Assembly: GCF_003269275.1 (NCBI RefSeq)
Contig: NZ_QLTS01000008.1
Span: forward strand, 46,598-110,597
DNA length: 64,000 bases
Direction: 5' to 3'
Source: Phascolarctobacterium faecium DSM 14760
Lineage (GTDB): Bacteria; Bacillota; Negativicutes; Acidaminococcales; Acidaminococcaceae
Positions within the stretch are counted from its first letter, which is position 1. The number at the start of each line of letters is the position of its first letter. The notes beneath the pieces were generated by a model. The model had not been told where the DNA came from, searched no databases, and worked only from the letters and a program-made list of their open reading frames with translations. A program made the translations under genes and the position numbers. Positions 1 to 8,485 of this stretch are shown in pieces.

Positions 1-245
1 GTCTCAGCGATGACAGTAATTATCTGATTGCCTGGGCGAAAGCCGGGTTAGGACTGGCCGTTATCCCAGAATCAGCAGAAGCAATCGCCAGGCATGAAGG
101 GCTGGCCTGTGTCCGTATGGACGACCCGGAACTGACGACTACGGCGGCAGTGGTATGGGGGCGCAAGTATTATCACTCGCCGACAACACGTAATTTTATC
201 AGCTTTATACCGCAGTATTTTGAACAGTGCAAAAAGTTCTGCTGA
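1..245 (+). CDS. LysR-family transcriptional regulator, C-terminal end only
   Basis: The window opens inside this gene. Frame 3 is open from base 3 to the TGA at 243-245 and encodes about 80 residues ending in ...Glu-Gln-Cys-Lys-Lys-Phe-Cys. The visible part contains AGLGLAVIPES, the typical end of the second LysR substrate-binding subdomain (AGxGIAxLPE), followed by a short tail with WGRKYY and a final helix. The DNA-binding domain lies outside the window, so the target cannot be inferred. It converges with metQ, and the two share the terminator at 284-314. I am fairly sure of the family and know nothing about the ligand. Confidence 0.7.
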   Translation, partial: LSDDSNYLIAWAKAGLGLAVIPESAEAIARHEGLACVRMDDPELTTTAAVVWGRKYYHSPTTRNFISFIPQYFEQCKKFC

Positions 246-283
246 GTGCTGTTGACTGTAGATCAGAGAAAATATAAATAAAA

Positions 284-314
284 AGCCCCCGGAATTTTTA
301 AGATTCCGGGGGCT
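284..314 (-). terminator. Bidirectional rho-independent terminator after metQ
   Basis: A perfect 12-bp stem (284-295 with 303-314, core AGCCCCCGGAAT) is flanked by A-rich sequence on the left and T-rich on the right. It can end metQ on the minus strand and the LysR gene on the plus strand. Confidence 0.85.
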
Positions 315-324
315 TAGTTTTTAA

Positions 325-1158
325 TTATTTCCAGGCCGGTAAAATGGTGCCCTGGAAGTGTTCCATAATGAATTTTTCATTATCAGCTGATTGGTAAATT
401 TCTTTCAGTTTAGCGATCCGGGGATCGTTTTCATTGGTTTTCTTGGTTACGAAGATGTTGACAAACGGATTGTCAGCAGATTCCAGAATGATGGAATCTT
501 TGGTAGGGTTCAGGCCTGCTGGAATAGCGTAGTTGGCATTGATTACAGCAAAGGTAACGTCGGGCAGGCTGCGGGGAATGGTAGCTGCATCCAGTTCCAG
601 GAATTTGAAGTTATGTGGATTTTCGGTGATATCGGCAACGGTGGTAGTAACGTTTTTGATATCTTTGACTTTGATCAGCCCGGCATTGGCAAGAACTAAA
701 ATCGCACGGCCGCCGTTGGATGGATCGTTAGGAATACCGATTGTGGCGCCGTCAGGAATGGCGTCGCCTTTTTTCAAAGTTTTGGAGTAAGCGGCCATCG
801 GGAAGTTAACGGTTTTGAAAACTTCTACCAGGTCAAATTTAGGCTCTTTTTGCAGAGTGGCATCTAAATAAGGGCGGTGCTGCATGCTGTTGGCAAAAAC
901 CTCGCCTTGGAACAGTGCTACATTAGGAGTTACATAGTCGTTGAATTCAACTACTTCGATTTTCAGACCTTGTTTTTCAGCAAGTTTTTTGACATTGTCC
1001 ATAATTTCAGCATGAGGGCCTGCAGTAACTGCGATTTTGATAGGCGCATCGCCGGCAGGAGCTTTTGCTGCTTCTTTTTTATCGTCGCCGCAGCCGAAGG
1101 TGGTCAGGGCAGCTACGCATAAAGCTGCCGCGGTCAGTATTTTAGCTAATTTTTTCAT
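325..1158 (-). CDS. metQ: Methionine ABC transporter substrate-binding lipoprotein MetQ
   Basis: 277-residue NlpA/MetQ-family lipoprotein that captures methionine outside the inner membrane and delivers it to MetNI. A Lys-Lys signal peptide ends in the lipobox TFGC at residues 20-23, so Cys23 should be lipidated. The mature part shows the family hallmarks HAEIMDNVKK, NDYVTPNVALFQGE, QHRPYLD and IGIPNDPSNGGRAI. The start follows AAGGGGA. It is the last gene of metN-metI-metQ, read from a SAM-I riboswitch promoter, so it should be shut off when S-adenosylmethionine is plentiful. Length is normal. Family members vary between L- and D-methionine; that cannot be read from sequence. Confidence 0.93.
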   Translation of the reverse strand: MKKLAKILTAAALCVAALTTFGCGDDKKEAAKAPAGDAPIKIAVTAGPHAEIMDNVKKLAEKQGLKIEVVEFNDYVTPNVALFQGEVFANSMQHRPYLDATLQKEPKFDLVEVFKTVNFPMAAYSKTLKKGDAIPDGATIGIPNDPSNGGRAILVLANAGLIKVKDIKNVTTTVADITENPHNFKFLELDAATIPRSLPDVTFAVINANYAIPAGLNPTKDSIILESADNPFVNIFVTKKTNENDPRIAKLKEIYQSADNEKFIMEHFQGTILPAWK

Positions 1159-1184
1159 GATAATTTCCCCTTTATAAGATGATT

Positions 1185-1844
1185 TTATAGTTTGTTTTTA
1201 TTAAGCTTTTTGGAAAAGTAGTCGCCGAGTGACTGGATAGATTGGACCATAACGATAAGTACGACGACAGTGATCAGCATAACGTCCATTTGGAAACGCT
1301 GATAGCCGTAACGGATCGCCAGATCGCCTAAGCCGCCGCCGCCTAATGTACCAGCCATGGCGGAATAACCGATCAAAGCGATAACAGCGAGGGTGATACC
1401 TAAAACGATGGAATGCAGTGCTTCCGGCAAAAGGACCTTGCGGATAATCTGCATGGGGCTGGCGCCCATGGCCTGAGCCGCTTCGATAACGCCGTGGTCG
1501 ATTTCCAGCAGCGAAGATTCGATGATGCGGGCAATAAAGGGTGCGGCTGAAATAGTCAAAGGTACGATGGAAGCGGTAGTACCTATCGAAGAGCCTACTA
1601 AAAGGCGGGTCAGAGGAATGATCGCTACCATTAATATAATGAAGGGAGTTGAGCGGGTAGCGTTGACAATAGCGCCTAAAACGCTGTTTACAGGAGCGTT
1701 GGGCAGGATATGGTTTTTACGGGTGACGGTTAAGATCACGCCGAGCGGTACGCCGATAAGTGTGGCGAGTATTGTGGAAGCCAGCACCATATAGCAGGTT
1801 TCCCAAAAGGATTTAAGTAAAAGAGCTAACATTTCAGGAGACAT
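1185..1844 (-). CDS. metI: Methionine ABC transporter permease MetI
   Basis: 219-residue inner-membrane permease of the MetNIQ importer, with about five hydrophobic segments. The ABC-contact EAA loop reads EAAQAMGASPMQIIRKVLLPEA (about residues 138-159). The start overlaps the last 11 bases of metN, showing translational coupling, and metQ follows 26 bases after the stop. Length and motif spacing are standard. Confidence 0.94.
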   Translation of the reverse strand: MSPEMLALLLKSFWETCYMVLASTILATLIGVPLGVILTVTRKNHILPNAPVNSVLGAIVNATRSTPFIILMVAIIPLTRLLVGSSIGTTASIVPLTISAAPFIARIIESSLLEIDHGVIEAAQAMGASPMQIIRKVLLPEALHSIVLGITLAVIALIGYSAMAGTLGGGGLGDLAIRYGYQRFQMDVMLITVVVLIVMVQSIQSLGDYFSKKLNKNKL

Positions 1845-2871
1845 AACCGATCACCTCAACTTTCAGCTGCTGTTCATGCAGATATTGCAGAGCATTTTTG
1901 ATACCTGCGGCGCTTCCTGAAATCTCAATGACCAGGGTGCCGAAGGGTATATCCTTAAGCGAATCGATATTACCGTAGATGATATTGATATCGACATCGA
2001 ATTTTTTGACCATACCGGAAACGATCGGATCGCCGGCTGAGTTACCGATGAAGGATAATCGCACGATCAGTTTGCTGCCTTCGGTGTAGACTGCGCTGAT
2101 TGAAGAAGATTGCAGCAGTGCAGGCAGTTCGATATTGTTGATGCTTTTGACGAAATCTTTGGTAGTGGGCTTCTGCGGATCGGTGAAAACATCGATCATG
2201 GAACCTTCTTCAATGATCTCGCCGTTTTCGATAACAGCTACTCTGTCACAGACTTCTTTGACTACTTCCATCTGATGTGTGATCATGACAATAGTCAGAT
2301 TCAGGCGTTTATTGATATCTTTGAGCAGGTCGAGAATAGATTTTGTTGTCTGCGGGTCCAATGCCGAGGTTGCTTCATCACACAGCAGTACTTTAGGATC
2401 GCTGGCCAGAGCACGGGCAATACCGACACGTTGTTTCTGACCGCCTGACAGCTGGCTGGGATAATAATCGCCGCGGTCCTGTAATTGTACCAGCTCCAGC
2501 AGCGGCTGCACCCGCTTTTTGATTTCAGACTGCGAAATACCCTGTATTTCCAGCGGAAAAGCGATATTATCGTAAACTGTGCGGGAGGCCAGCAGATTAA
2601 AGTGCTGGAAGATCATCCCGATATTTTGGCGTGCTTTGCGCAGTTCCTGATTGTTCATTGCAGTCAGTTCCTGTCCATCCACAAAGACCTGACCGCCGGT
2701 AGGTACTTCCAGCATATTGATGCAGCGGATCAGGGTTGATTTACCGGCACCGCTGAGGCCGATGATACCGAATATTTCTCCGGCGTTGATATGCAGATTT
2801 GTTTTCTTTAAAGCGTGGATATCACCTGCATTGCTGTAATAGGTTTTTTCCACATTGCGTAAATCGATCAT
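1834..2871 (-). CDS. metN: Methionine ABC transporter ATP-binding protein MetN
   Basis: 345-residue ATPase of the methionine importer. It has Walker A GLSGAGKST, signature LSGGQKQRVGIARAL, Walker B VLLCDEATSALD and the switch His in MITHQME, then a C-terminal ACT-like NIL domain (about residues 265-345), which in E. coli MetN binds methionine and inhibits transport. The reading frame extends upstream to 2955, but that stretch is the riboswitch terminator. The chosen ATG at 2869-2871 is preceded by AGAGGA at an 8-base spacing and begins MIDLRNVEKTYY like its homologues. First gene of metNIQ. Confidence 0.94.
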   Translation of the reverse strand: MIDLRNVEKTYYSNAGDIHALKKTNLHINAGEIFGIIGLSGAGKSTLIRCINMLEVPTGGQVFVDGQELTAMNNQELRKARQNIGMIFQHFNLLASRTVYDNIAFPLEIQGISQSEIKKRVQPLLELVQLQDRGDYYPSQLSGGQKQRVGIARALASDPKVLLCDEATSALDPQTTKSILDLLKDINKRLNLTIVMITHQMEVVKEVCDRVAVIENGEIIEEGSMIDVFTDPQKPTTKDFVKSINNIELPALLQSSSISAVYTEGSKLIVRLSFIGNSAGDPIVSGMVKKFDVDINIIYGNIDSLKDIPFGTLVIEISGSAAGIKNALQYLHEQQLKVEVIGYVS

Positions 2872-2901
2872 ACAGCGTTCCTCTTTCTTTTCTAAAATCG
2901 T

Positions 2902-2929
2902 AAAAAAACCCTTCACACAGGTGAAGGGT
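2902..2929 (-). terminator. SAM-riboswitch expression-platform terminator
   Basis: On the minus strand ACCCTTCAC pairs with GTGAAGGGT (9 bp, 4-base loop) and is followed directly by seven T. It lies between the SAM-I aptamer and metN. The 3' strand of aptamer helix P1 (GATGAAG) can pair 6 of 7 bases with its left arm (CTTCACC), a plausible antiterminator. Confidence 0.88.
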
Positions 2930-2948
2930 AACGAAAGCGTTTCGTACT

Positions 2949-3050
2949 GCTTCATCTGTCGGATTTACATCCGTTGGATTTGGCACCGTTCACGTCGTGA
3001 TGGTTGCCGTAGCTTCATAGGGCCAGTCCCTCGGCTACTCTTGATGAAAT
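2949..3050 (-). ncRNA. SAM-I (S-box) riboswitch controlling metNIQ
   Basis: The minus strand carries the S-box core in order: P1 strand TTCATC, AAGAG, GAGGGACTGGCCCTATGAAG, CGGCAACC, GGTGCCAAATCC and the closing P1 strand GATGAA. The conserved GA-rich and GGCAACC elements are essentially consensus. A terminator and then metN follow, so S-adenosylmethionine binding should stop transcription early and repress methionine uptake. Confidence 0.95.
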
Positions 3051-3073
3051 ACCGTTTGAAGTTGTTAAACAAA

Positions 3074-3102
3074 ATAATACACTTACAATCGGCACTTGTC
3101 AA
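3074..3102 (-). promoter_or_regulatory. SigA-type promoter for the metNIQ riboswitch transcript
   Basis: On the minus strand TTGACA (3097-3102) and TATTAT (3074-3079) are separated by exactly 17 bases. The aptamer begins about 24 bases downstream of the -10 box. Confidence 0.85.
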
Positions 3103-3173
3103 TAAAAATTTTAAAATTTTTGTAAAAAACCTTGCCTTTCACAAGATAAAGTGATAAAGTATAAAAGAAAAAA

Positions 3174-3185
3174 GGTGCTAGCACC
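3174..3185. promoter_or_regulatory. Candidate HisR/YerC operator (12-bp perfect palindrome)
   Basis: GGTGCTAGCACC is a perfect palindrome about 23 bases before the yerC start and just after a possible -10 (TATAAA, 3160-3165). A dimeric TrpR-type repressor bound here would block his transcription. Assignment to YerC is inferred from position. Confidence 0.5.
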
Positions 3186-3207
3186 AGCTAAATTTAAGGA
3201 GGCAATC

Positions 3208-3516
3208 ATGGCTGCAAAAACCAGAGACCATTTGACCGATCAATTATTTAAAGCGATTCTTAGCTTAAAAAGTGAAGAGCAGTGTTCCAACTTTTTTGAG
3301 GATATTTGCACGATCAGCGAACTGAAATCCATGGCGCAGCGTTTGGAGGTTGCCAGAATGCTTGATGCAGGCTGTATTTATGAAGAGATAGTAGAAAAAA
3401 CAGGCGCCAGTACGGCGACGATCTCACGGGTTAAACGCTGTTTGGTTTATGGCGCTGACGGCTATAATTCGATAATGCCATTATTAAAAAAGGAAGACAA
3501 GCACAATGCTGAATAA
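3208..3516 (+). CDS. yerC: TrpR-like regulator YerC/YecD (HisR), probable his operon repressor
   Basis: 102-residue all-helical DNA-binding protein of the TrpR-like YerC/YecD family. The helix-turn-helix is in ELKSMAQRLEVARML followed by TGASTATISRVKRCL (about residues 33-85), close to the family pattern. The frame is open from 3151, but the ATG at 3208 has a good AAGGAGG site and gives the usual length. It is the first gene of the histidine operon and overlaps hisZ by 11 bases. Comparative genomics in Firmicutes links this family to histidine control (name HisR); autoregulation through the palindrome at 3174-3185 is my inference. Confidence 0.85.
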   Translation: MAAKTRDHLTDQLFKAILSLKSEEQCSNFFEDICTISELKSMAQRLEVARMLDAGCIYEEIVEKTGASTATISRVKRCLVYGADGYNSIMPLLKKEDKHNAE

Positions 3517-4684
3517 TAAAGCTTTGCAGGTGCCGTATGGAACTAGGGACGTACTTCCGGGTGAAGCCGGCGCCAGAAGGATAATTGAAAATAAGCTTGC
3601 CTCTACCTTTAAAGCCTGGGGCTATGACGAAGTGGTCACGCCGACTTTTGAATATCTGGATACTTTTGCCGCAGCAGGTCAGCTGTCAGACAGCAGTTTT
3701 AAATTTTTTGACCGTCGTAATAATATTTTATTGCTGCGGTCGGACATGACGACTCCTTTGGCGCGTTTGGTAGCTACTCGGCTCAATGAGGGACCGGCGG
3801 TAAAACGGCTTTTTTATCTGGCGAATCTATTTCGCTATGAGGAAACACAGGCCGGACGCCAGTGTGAGTTTAATCAGGCCGGTGTTGAAATGATGGGTGC
3901 GGCCGGACCTTCGGCAGATGCCGAGATGCTGGCTTTAGCAGTAGCTTCGCTGCAGGCAGCAGGGTTAAATGATTTTGTGATCAGTGTTGGCCAGATCGAT
4001 TTTATAAATGGCCTGATTGAAGCGGCTGAGGTCACTGAACTGCAGGCGCAGGAGCTGAAACGCTGCCTGATCGAGCATGATGTGGTACGGTTGGAAGCGT
4101 TGGCAGATGGCAGCAGGATGTCACCGGAACAAAAAGATTTGTTTAAAGAGCTGCCGTTTCTGCATGGCGGGCTTGAACTTTTAGATAAGGTTGAAGCCTG
4201 TGGTTTGAACAATAAAAGCTCCAAGGCTGTGCAGGATCTGCGCGAAATCTATGCTTTGGCCGAGGTCTATGGTGCGGCTGGTTATCTGCGTTTTGATCTG
4301 GGGCTTTTGCGCGACCTTGATTATTATACTGGAATGTTATTTGAAGGCTACGCTGAGGATATGGGTTTCCCGATCATCGGCGGCGGCCGTTATGATACAA
4401 TGATGGAAAATTTTGGCAGATCCTGCCCGGCAACAGGATTTGCTATAGGGATAGACAGGATCATGTTGATTCTGAGTCGGCGCCGGCAGCTGGACAATAT
4501 CAGTAGCTGGGATGTTCTGGTGGCCTGGCAGGCAGGCTGTCTGCCACAGGCGATCGCGCAGTGTATGCGTCTGCGCAGGAGCGGCAAAACAGTGAAGCTG
4601 GCTGCCGAGCCTTTTAACCAGAGCGAAGCAGTGGACGCGCAGCGTGCTAACGCCTGCGATACGCTGCTGTATATCGAAGATTGA
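3506..4684 (+). CDS. hisZ: ATP phosphoribosyltransferase regulatory subunit HisZ
   Basis: 392-residue protein related to the catalytic core of histidyl-tRNA synthetase. The opening QVPYGTRDVLPGEA, the class-II motif 2 region LFRYEETQAGRQCEFNQAGVE and GGGRYDTMMENFG are typical. HisZ has no ligase activity; it forms a hetero-octamer with the short form of HisG and carries its histidine feedback site. Its presence fits the 218-residue HisG encoded next, which lacks the regulatory C-terminal domain. The start ATG follows AAGGAAG and overlaps yerC. Confidence 0.92.
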   Translation: MLNNKALQVPYGTRDVLPGEAGARRIIENKLASTFKAWGYDEVVTPTFEYLDTFAAAGQLSDSSFKFFDRRNNILLLRSDMTTPLARLVATRLNEGPAVKRLFYLANLFRYEETQAGRQCEFNQAGVEMMGAAGPSADAEMLALAVASLQAAGLNDFVISVGQIDFINGLIEAAEVTELQAQELKRCLIEHDVVRLEALADGSRMSPEQKDLFKELPFLHGGLELLDKVEACGLNNKSSKAVQDLREIYALAEVYGAAGYLRFDLGLLRDLDYYTGMLFEGYAEDMGFPIIGGGRYDTMMENFGRSCPATGFAIGIDRIMLILSRRRQLDNISSWDVLVAWQAGCLPQAIAQCMRLRRSGKTVKLAAEPFNQSEAVDAQRANACDTLLYIED

Positions 4685-4700
4685 TAAAGGAAGTGCCGTA

Positions 4701-5357
4701 ATGGATTATATTACCGTAGCGTTGCCGAAGGGCAAGCTGTTTCAAAGATCAGTAGAGCTGCTGTATAAAGTAGGCTATAGTGCTGATAACGTAACTGAAG
4801 ATTCGCGCAAACTTGTTATCAGTAACGAGGATAGCAAGGTGCGCTTTATAATTACTAAAACTGTCGATTTGCCGACCTATGTAGAATACGGTGCTGCCGA
4901 TATCGGGATCATTGGTAAAGATGTGCTGCTGGAAGAACGCAAGGACGTATATGAGCTGCTGGATCTGAAATATGGACGCTGTCGTTTGATGCTGGCAGTT
5001 CCTGAGCAGATGCAGCGGCCCAGACTGACTGATTATGCGCATCTGCGGGTAGCAACTAAATATCCGAACTGTGCCCAGGAGTATTTTCGCAGTCTTGGGA
5101 TTCAGACCGAGATCATCAAGCTTAACGGCTCGATTGAACTGGGGCCGATGGTTGGATTGTCGGAGCTGATCGTTGATATTGTGGAAACAGGCCGTACCCT
5201 GAAAGAGAATAAATTGGTGGAGGTAGATTCCATCTATACGGCGACAGCAAGACTGATTGCCAACAGGGTGAGCTTTAAATTGAAATTTGACCGTCTGGAT
5301 AAACTGGTCCGAGATTTGCGTAAGGTACTGGATGAGGAGGAAGAGCAATGCAAGTAA
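4701..5357 (+). CDS. hisG: ATP phosphoribosyltransferase catalytic subunit HisG (short form)
   Basis: 218-residue enzyme for the first step of histidine synthesis: ATP plus PRPP gives phosphoribosyl-ATP. It begins MDYITVALPKGKLFQRS, carries the two-lobed fold (ADIGIIGKDVLLE; RVATKYPNCAQEYF) and the PRPP loop LIVDIVETGRTLKEN (about residues 154-168). It lacks the C-terminal histidine-binding domain of long HisG, so feedback depends on HisZ. An upstream extension to 4644 is open, but the ATG at 4701 follows AAAGGAAG and matches the family N-terminus. It overlaps hisD by 10 bases. Confidence 0.95.
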   Translation: MDYITVALPKGKLFQRSVELLYKVGYSADNVTEDSRKLVISNEDSKVRFIITKTVDLPTYVEYGAADIGIIGKDVLLEERKDVYELLDLKYGRCRLMLAVPEQMQRPRLTDYAHLRVATKYPNCAQEYFRSLGIQTEIIKLNGSIELGPMVGLSELIVDIVETGRTLKENKLVEVDSIYTATARLIANRVSFKLKFDRLDKLVRDLRKVLDEEEEQCK

Positions 5358-6694
5358 CAGATGCCAGAGGAATGAGTGCTGTTGAAATAGCAGCTTTGAT
5401 GCAGAAAAAAGCTTTTGATGAATGTGAGCTGTCCCCCGGAGTACAGGCAGGTGTTACCGCTATGTTTGGTGCGCCGCTGACAGCAGCCCAGGTCGTCGAA
5501 AGAATTGTGACTGACGTAAGGGCCGGCGGTGATGGAAAGCTGCTTTATTATACTAATCTGATAGATAAAGCAGGCTTGAGTGTCCAAAATATCCGGGTCA
5601 GCAAGGCTGAATTTGCAGAAGCCCGACAATCAGCTGATGCCGAAGTGGTAGAAGCCATAGAACGTGCTATTGCAAATGTGCGTCGCTTTCACGAAGAACA
5701 GCTGCCAAAAACCTGGCTGACTAACCGTGAATGCGGTGCTATGCTGGGACAGAAGGTAACTCCTGTTGACTCTGTGGGTATCTACGTCCCCGGTGGAACT
5801 GCGGCTTATCCTTCTTCGGTGATTATGAATGCTGTACCGGCTACAGTAGCAGGAGTACCACGGATCGTGATGGCAGTACCGCCCGGACGTGATGGCAAAG
5901 TCAATCCTTATGTGCTGGTTACGGCTGAATTAATAGGTATCAGGGAAATTTATAAAATGGGCGGTGCACAGGCCATTGCTGCGTTAGCTTTTGGTACGGA
6001 AACTGTACCAAAGGTTGAAAAAATTACCGGCCCGGGCAATATTTTTGTGACGCTGGCTAAAAAAGCTGTTTACGGACACTGCGACATTGATATGCTGGCA
6101 GGTCCCAGCGAAATATTGATTATAGCCGATGATGGCGCTGATCCTAAATATCTGGCAGCTGACCTTTTGAGCCAGGCGGAACATGATCCTCTGGCCAGCG
6201 CTATTTTAGTTACGGACAGTGAGCTGTTGGGCAATGCTGTTGCAGCAGAGCTTGAGATGCAGCTTGCTGCTTTGCCGCGGCAGGAGATCGCTGCATTGTC
6301 TTTAGCAAATCATGGCAAGATCATTATTGCGTCTGATATGGAAACAGTAATTGAGATGGCGAATATATCAGCACCGGAGCATTTGGAGGTTATGACGAAA
6401 GAGCCTTTTGCTCTGCTGCCTTATCTGCGTAATGCCGGTGCGATCTTTTTGGGCGCTTATTCACCGGAGCCTTTGGGCGATTATTACGCAGGACCGAACC
6501 ACATTCTGCCTACCGGCGGCACTGCCCGTTTCTACTCAGTTCTGAATGTGGAGACGTTTATGAAGAAAACAAGTATCATTGCTTATACGCAGGGCGCCTT
6601 GACTGCTGTGGGCAGTGACGTTATTAAAATGGCTGAAGCTGAAGGGCTTCAGGCGCATGCTAACGCTATCCGCGTGCGTATGGAAAAGAGGTGA
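5348..6694 (+). CDS. hisD: Histidinol dehydrogenase HisD
   Basis: 448-residue zinc enzyme catalysing the last two steps, L-histidinol to histidine with two NAD. Signature stretches include VDSVGIYVPGGTAAYPSS, KITGPGNIFVTLAKK, DMLAGPSEILIIAD, DLLSQAEHDPLASAI (with zinc-ligand Gln and His), ISAPEHLEVMTKEP (catalytic Glu-His) and GDYYAGPNHILPTGGTARF. The C-terminus has a variable extension of about 15 residues. The start is inside the end of hisG with GAGGAGG upstream. Confidence 0.95.
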   Translation: MQVTDARGMSAVEIAALMQKKAFDECELSPGVQAGVTAMFGAPLTAAQVVERIVTDVRAGGDGKLLYYTNLIDKAGLSVQNIRVSKAEFAEARQSADAEVVEAIERAIANVRRFHEEQLPKTWLTNRECGAMLGQKVTPVDSVGIYVPGGTAAYPSSVIMNAVPATVAGVPRIVMAVPPGRDGKVNPYVLVTAELIGIREIYKMGGAQAIAALAFGTETVPKVEKITGPGNIFVTLAKKAVYGHCDIDMLAGPSEILIIADDGADPKYLAADLLSQAEHDPLASAILVTDSELLGNAVAAELEMQLAALPRQEIAALSLANHGKIIIASDMETVIEMANISAPEHLEVMTKEPFALLPYLRNAGAIFLGAYSPEPLGDYYAGPNHILPTGGTARFYSVLNVETFMKKTSIIAYTQGALTAVGSDVIKMAEAEGLQAHANAIRVRMEKR

Positions 6695-6698
6695 GGAG

Positions 6699-7901
6699 AT
6701 GGCTGGATTTAATGCCAGGACCGGCTTGGAAGAATTGGAAGAATATGCTGTAGAACATGTGGCTGCCGATATTATCGTCAATGCCAACGAAAGTAATTAT
6801 AATCTGCCGCGGCCGATTGAGCAGGCTGTAGCGGCGAAGCTGGCCGGGTTTCCTTTTAACCGTTATCCGCCGATGCAGGCTGAAACGCTGCGCGGGCTGA
6901 TTGCTGAAGATCTGGCGCTGGATGCAGACAATATCAGAATCGGCAACGGTTCCAGTGAACTTTTGCAAATGGCCTGTTATGCTTTTGGCGGCAATGGACG
7001 TAAAATCGCTTTTCCGTATCCGTCCTTTTCTATGTATGGCGTTTATACCAAGCTGGCCGACAGTATAGCCGCACCGTATCCGCTGACGCTGACGGGATAT
7101 GTCGATCCAGATAAGGTCATCGAATTTTGCAGGGCAGAGCAGCCGGCGCTGTTGATTGTCTGCAATCCAAACAATCCGACGGGAAATTATAATCCGCTTG
7201 AAGTAATGGAGAAGATTTTAGCAAATGTCAGCTGCCCGGTAGTAATGGATGAAGCCTATATGGAGTTTGCTAAAGGCAGCGGCGTTGATCCGCAGGATCT
7301 GCGCCCGCTGAATAAATTAAAGCTGGTAGCAGGTTCGACTTTGGCTCTGACAGGTAAATACAGTAATTTTATGTGCTTACGTACTTTTTCTAAAGCTTAC
7401 GGACTGGCTGGACTGCGTGTAGGTTATGCTGTCGGCAGTGCCGGTATCATGCGTGTTTTGGGAAAAACACTGCTGCCTTATCATGTTAATGCCTGGTCTT
7501 TAGCTGTAGCGGAAGAGGTTTACCGCCAAAAAGACTTATATAAAGAACAACTGGAAACTATTATCGAGCAGCGTGATCTGATGCGGGAACAACTGGAGCA
7601 AATGGGCTTGAAAATCTGGCCGTCCGCAACGAATTTTCTGACCTGTTGCCCGCAGGGCGAACTGACTGCCCGTTTAGCGGCTGCCTGCGAGCAGCAATAT
7701 GGCAGCCAGGGTGAAAAAACACAGCAGATGCTGGCAGGAATGTACTTATACCGCAAACTGCTGGAGAAGAAAATTTTGGTGCGCGATTATACCAGTCATC
7801 CTGTATTGCAGGGATGCCTGCGGATCACGGTAGGCCTGCCGCTGGAAAATGCTGAAATCATCAGCCGGCTGCAGCGCTTATGCGGAGAGGAGGCAATATG
7901 A
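6699..7901 (+). CDS. hisC: Histidinol-phosphate aminotransferase HisC
   Basis: 400-residue PLP enzyme converting imidazole-acetol phosphate and glutamate to histidinol phosphate. Family motifs are NANESNYNLPRP, RIGNGSSELLQMAC, CNPNNPTGNY, VVMDEAYMEFAKG and the PLP lysine in RTFSKAYGLAGLRVGYA. It is 35-50 residues longer than a typical HisC; the extra length lies between the DEAY and FSKAYG motifs and near the C-terminus (about QQYGSQGEKTQQMLAGMYLY). Start at 6699 with GTGAGGAG upstream, four bases after hisD. Confidence 0.93.
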   Translation: MAGFNARTGLEELEEYAVEHVAADIIVNANESNYNLPRPIEQAVAAKLAGFPFNRYPPMQAETLRGLIAEDLALDADNIRIGNGSSELLQMACYAFGGNGRKIAFPYPSFSMYGVYTKLADSIAAPYPLTLTGYVDPDKVIEFCRAEQPALLIVCNPNNPTGNYNPLEVMEKILANVSCPVVMDEAYMEFAKGSGVDPQDLRPLNKLKLVAGSTLALTGKYSNFMCLRTFSKAYGLAGLRVGYAVGSAGIMRVLGKTLLPYHVNAWSLAVAEEVYRQKDLYKEQLETIIEQRDLMREQLEQMGLKIWPSATNFLTCCPQGELTARLAAACEQQYGSQGEKTQQMLAGMYLYRKLLEKKILVRDYTSHPVLQGCLRITVGLPLENAEIISRLQRLCGEEAI

Positions 7902-8485
7902 TGCGGCAGGCAGTTAAAGAACGAAAAACTTTAGAAACTGCGGTCAGTGTCAGTATTGGGCTTGATGGCAGCGGGAAAGCGGATATCGCTACAGGCGTCG
8001 GTTTTTTTGATCATATGCTGACACTGCTGGCCAAGCATGGTTTTCTTGATTTGCAGGTGAAAGCACAGGGAGATCTGCAGGTTGACTGTCACCATACGGT
8101 TGAGGACTGCGGCATCGTTTTAGGAGAAGCTCTTAAAGCGGCTGTTGGCGATAAAAGCGGTATTCACCGCTATGGCAGTTGTTTTATTCCAATGGATGAG
8201 GCTTTGGCACAGGTAGTACTGGATTTTTCCGGGCGGCCGTACCTGGTTTTTGAAGCCGAAATTCCTAAAATAACTTTGGGTAACTACGATACAGAAATGA
8301 CTGAGGAATTTTTCCGCGCCGTAGCCGTGGCCAGCGGCATGACTCTGCATATTCGCGTCTTGTATGGTAAAAATGTACATCATATTATTGAGGCGGTTTT
8401 TAAAGCTTTTGCCCGTGCGCTGGCAGAGGCAGTAGCTGCAGATCCGCGCGTTCAGGGCGTGATGAGCAGCAAGGGGGCTTTATGA
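7898..8485 (+). CDS. hisB: Imidazoleglycerol-phosphate dehydratase HisB
   Basis: 195-residue monofunctional dehydratase making imidazole-acetol phosphate. It has the paired manganese motifs GVGFFDHMLTLLAKHG with CHHTVEDCGIVLGE, and KNVHHIIEAVFKAFARAL near the end. No phosphatase domain is fused, so histidinol-phosphatase must be encoded elsewhere. The ATG at 7898 forms an ATGA overlap with hisC; a second ATG at 7901 has better spacing (7 bases) from GGAGAGGAGG, so the start could be one codon later. Confidence 0.94.
   Translation: MMRQAVKERKTLETAVSVSIGLDGSGKADIATGVGFFDHMLTLLAKHGFLDLQVKAQGDLQVDCHHTVEDCGIVLGEALKAAVGDKSGIHRYGSCFIPMDEALAQVVLDFSGRPYLVFEAEIPKITLGNYDTEMTEEFFRAVAVASGMTLHIRVLYGKNVHHIIEAVFKAFARALAEAVAADPRVQGVMSSKGAL

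Noticed and set aside
2855..3154. Plus-strand open frame opposite the SAM riboswitch
   Set aside because: It is antisense to a well-defined riboswitch, terminator and promoter and has no ribosome site or homology.
3100..3207. T-box or histidine leader peptide for the his operon
   Set aside because: No T-box sequence, no run of His codons and no terminator hairpin before yerC; a repressor palindrome is the simpler reading.
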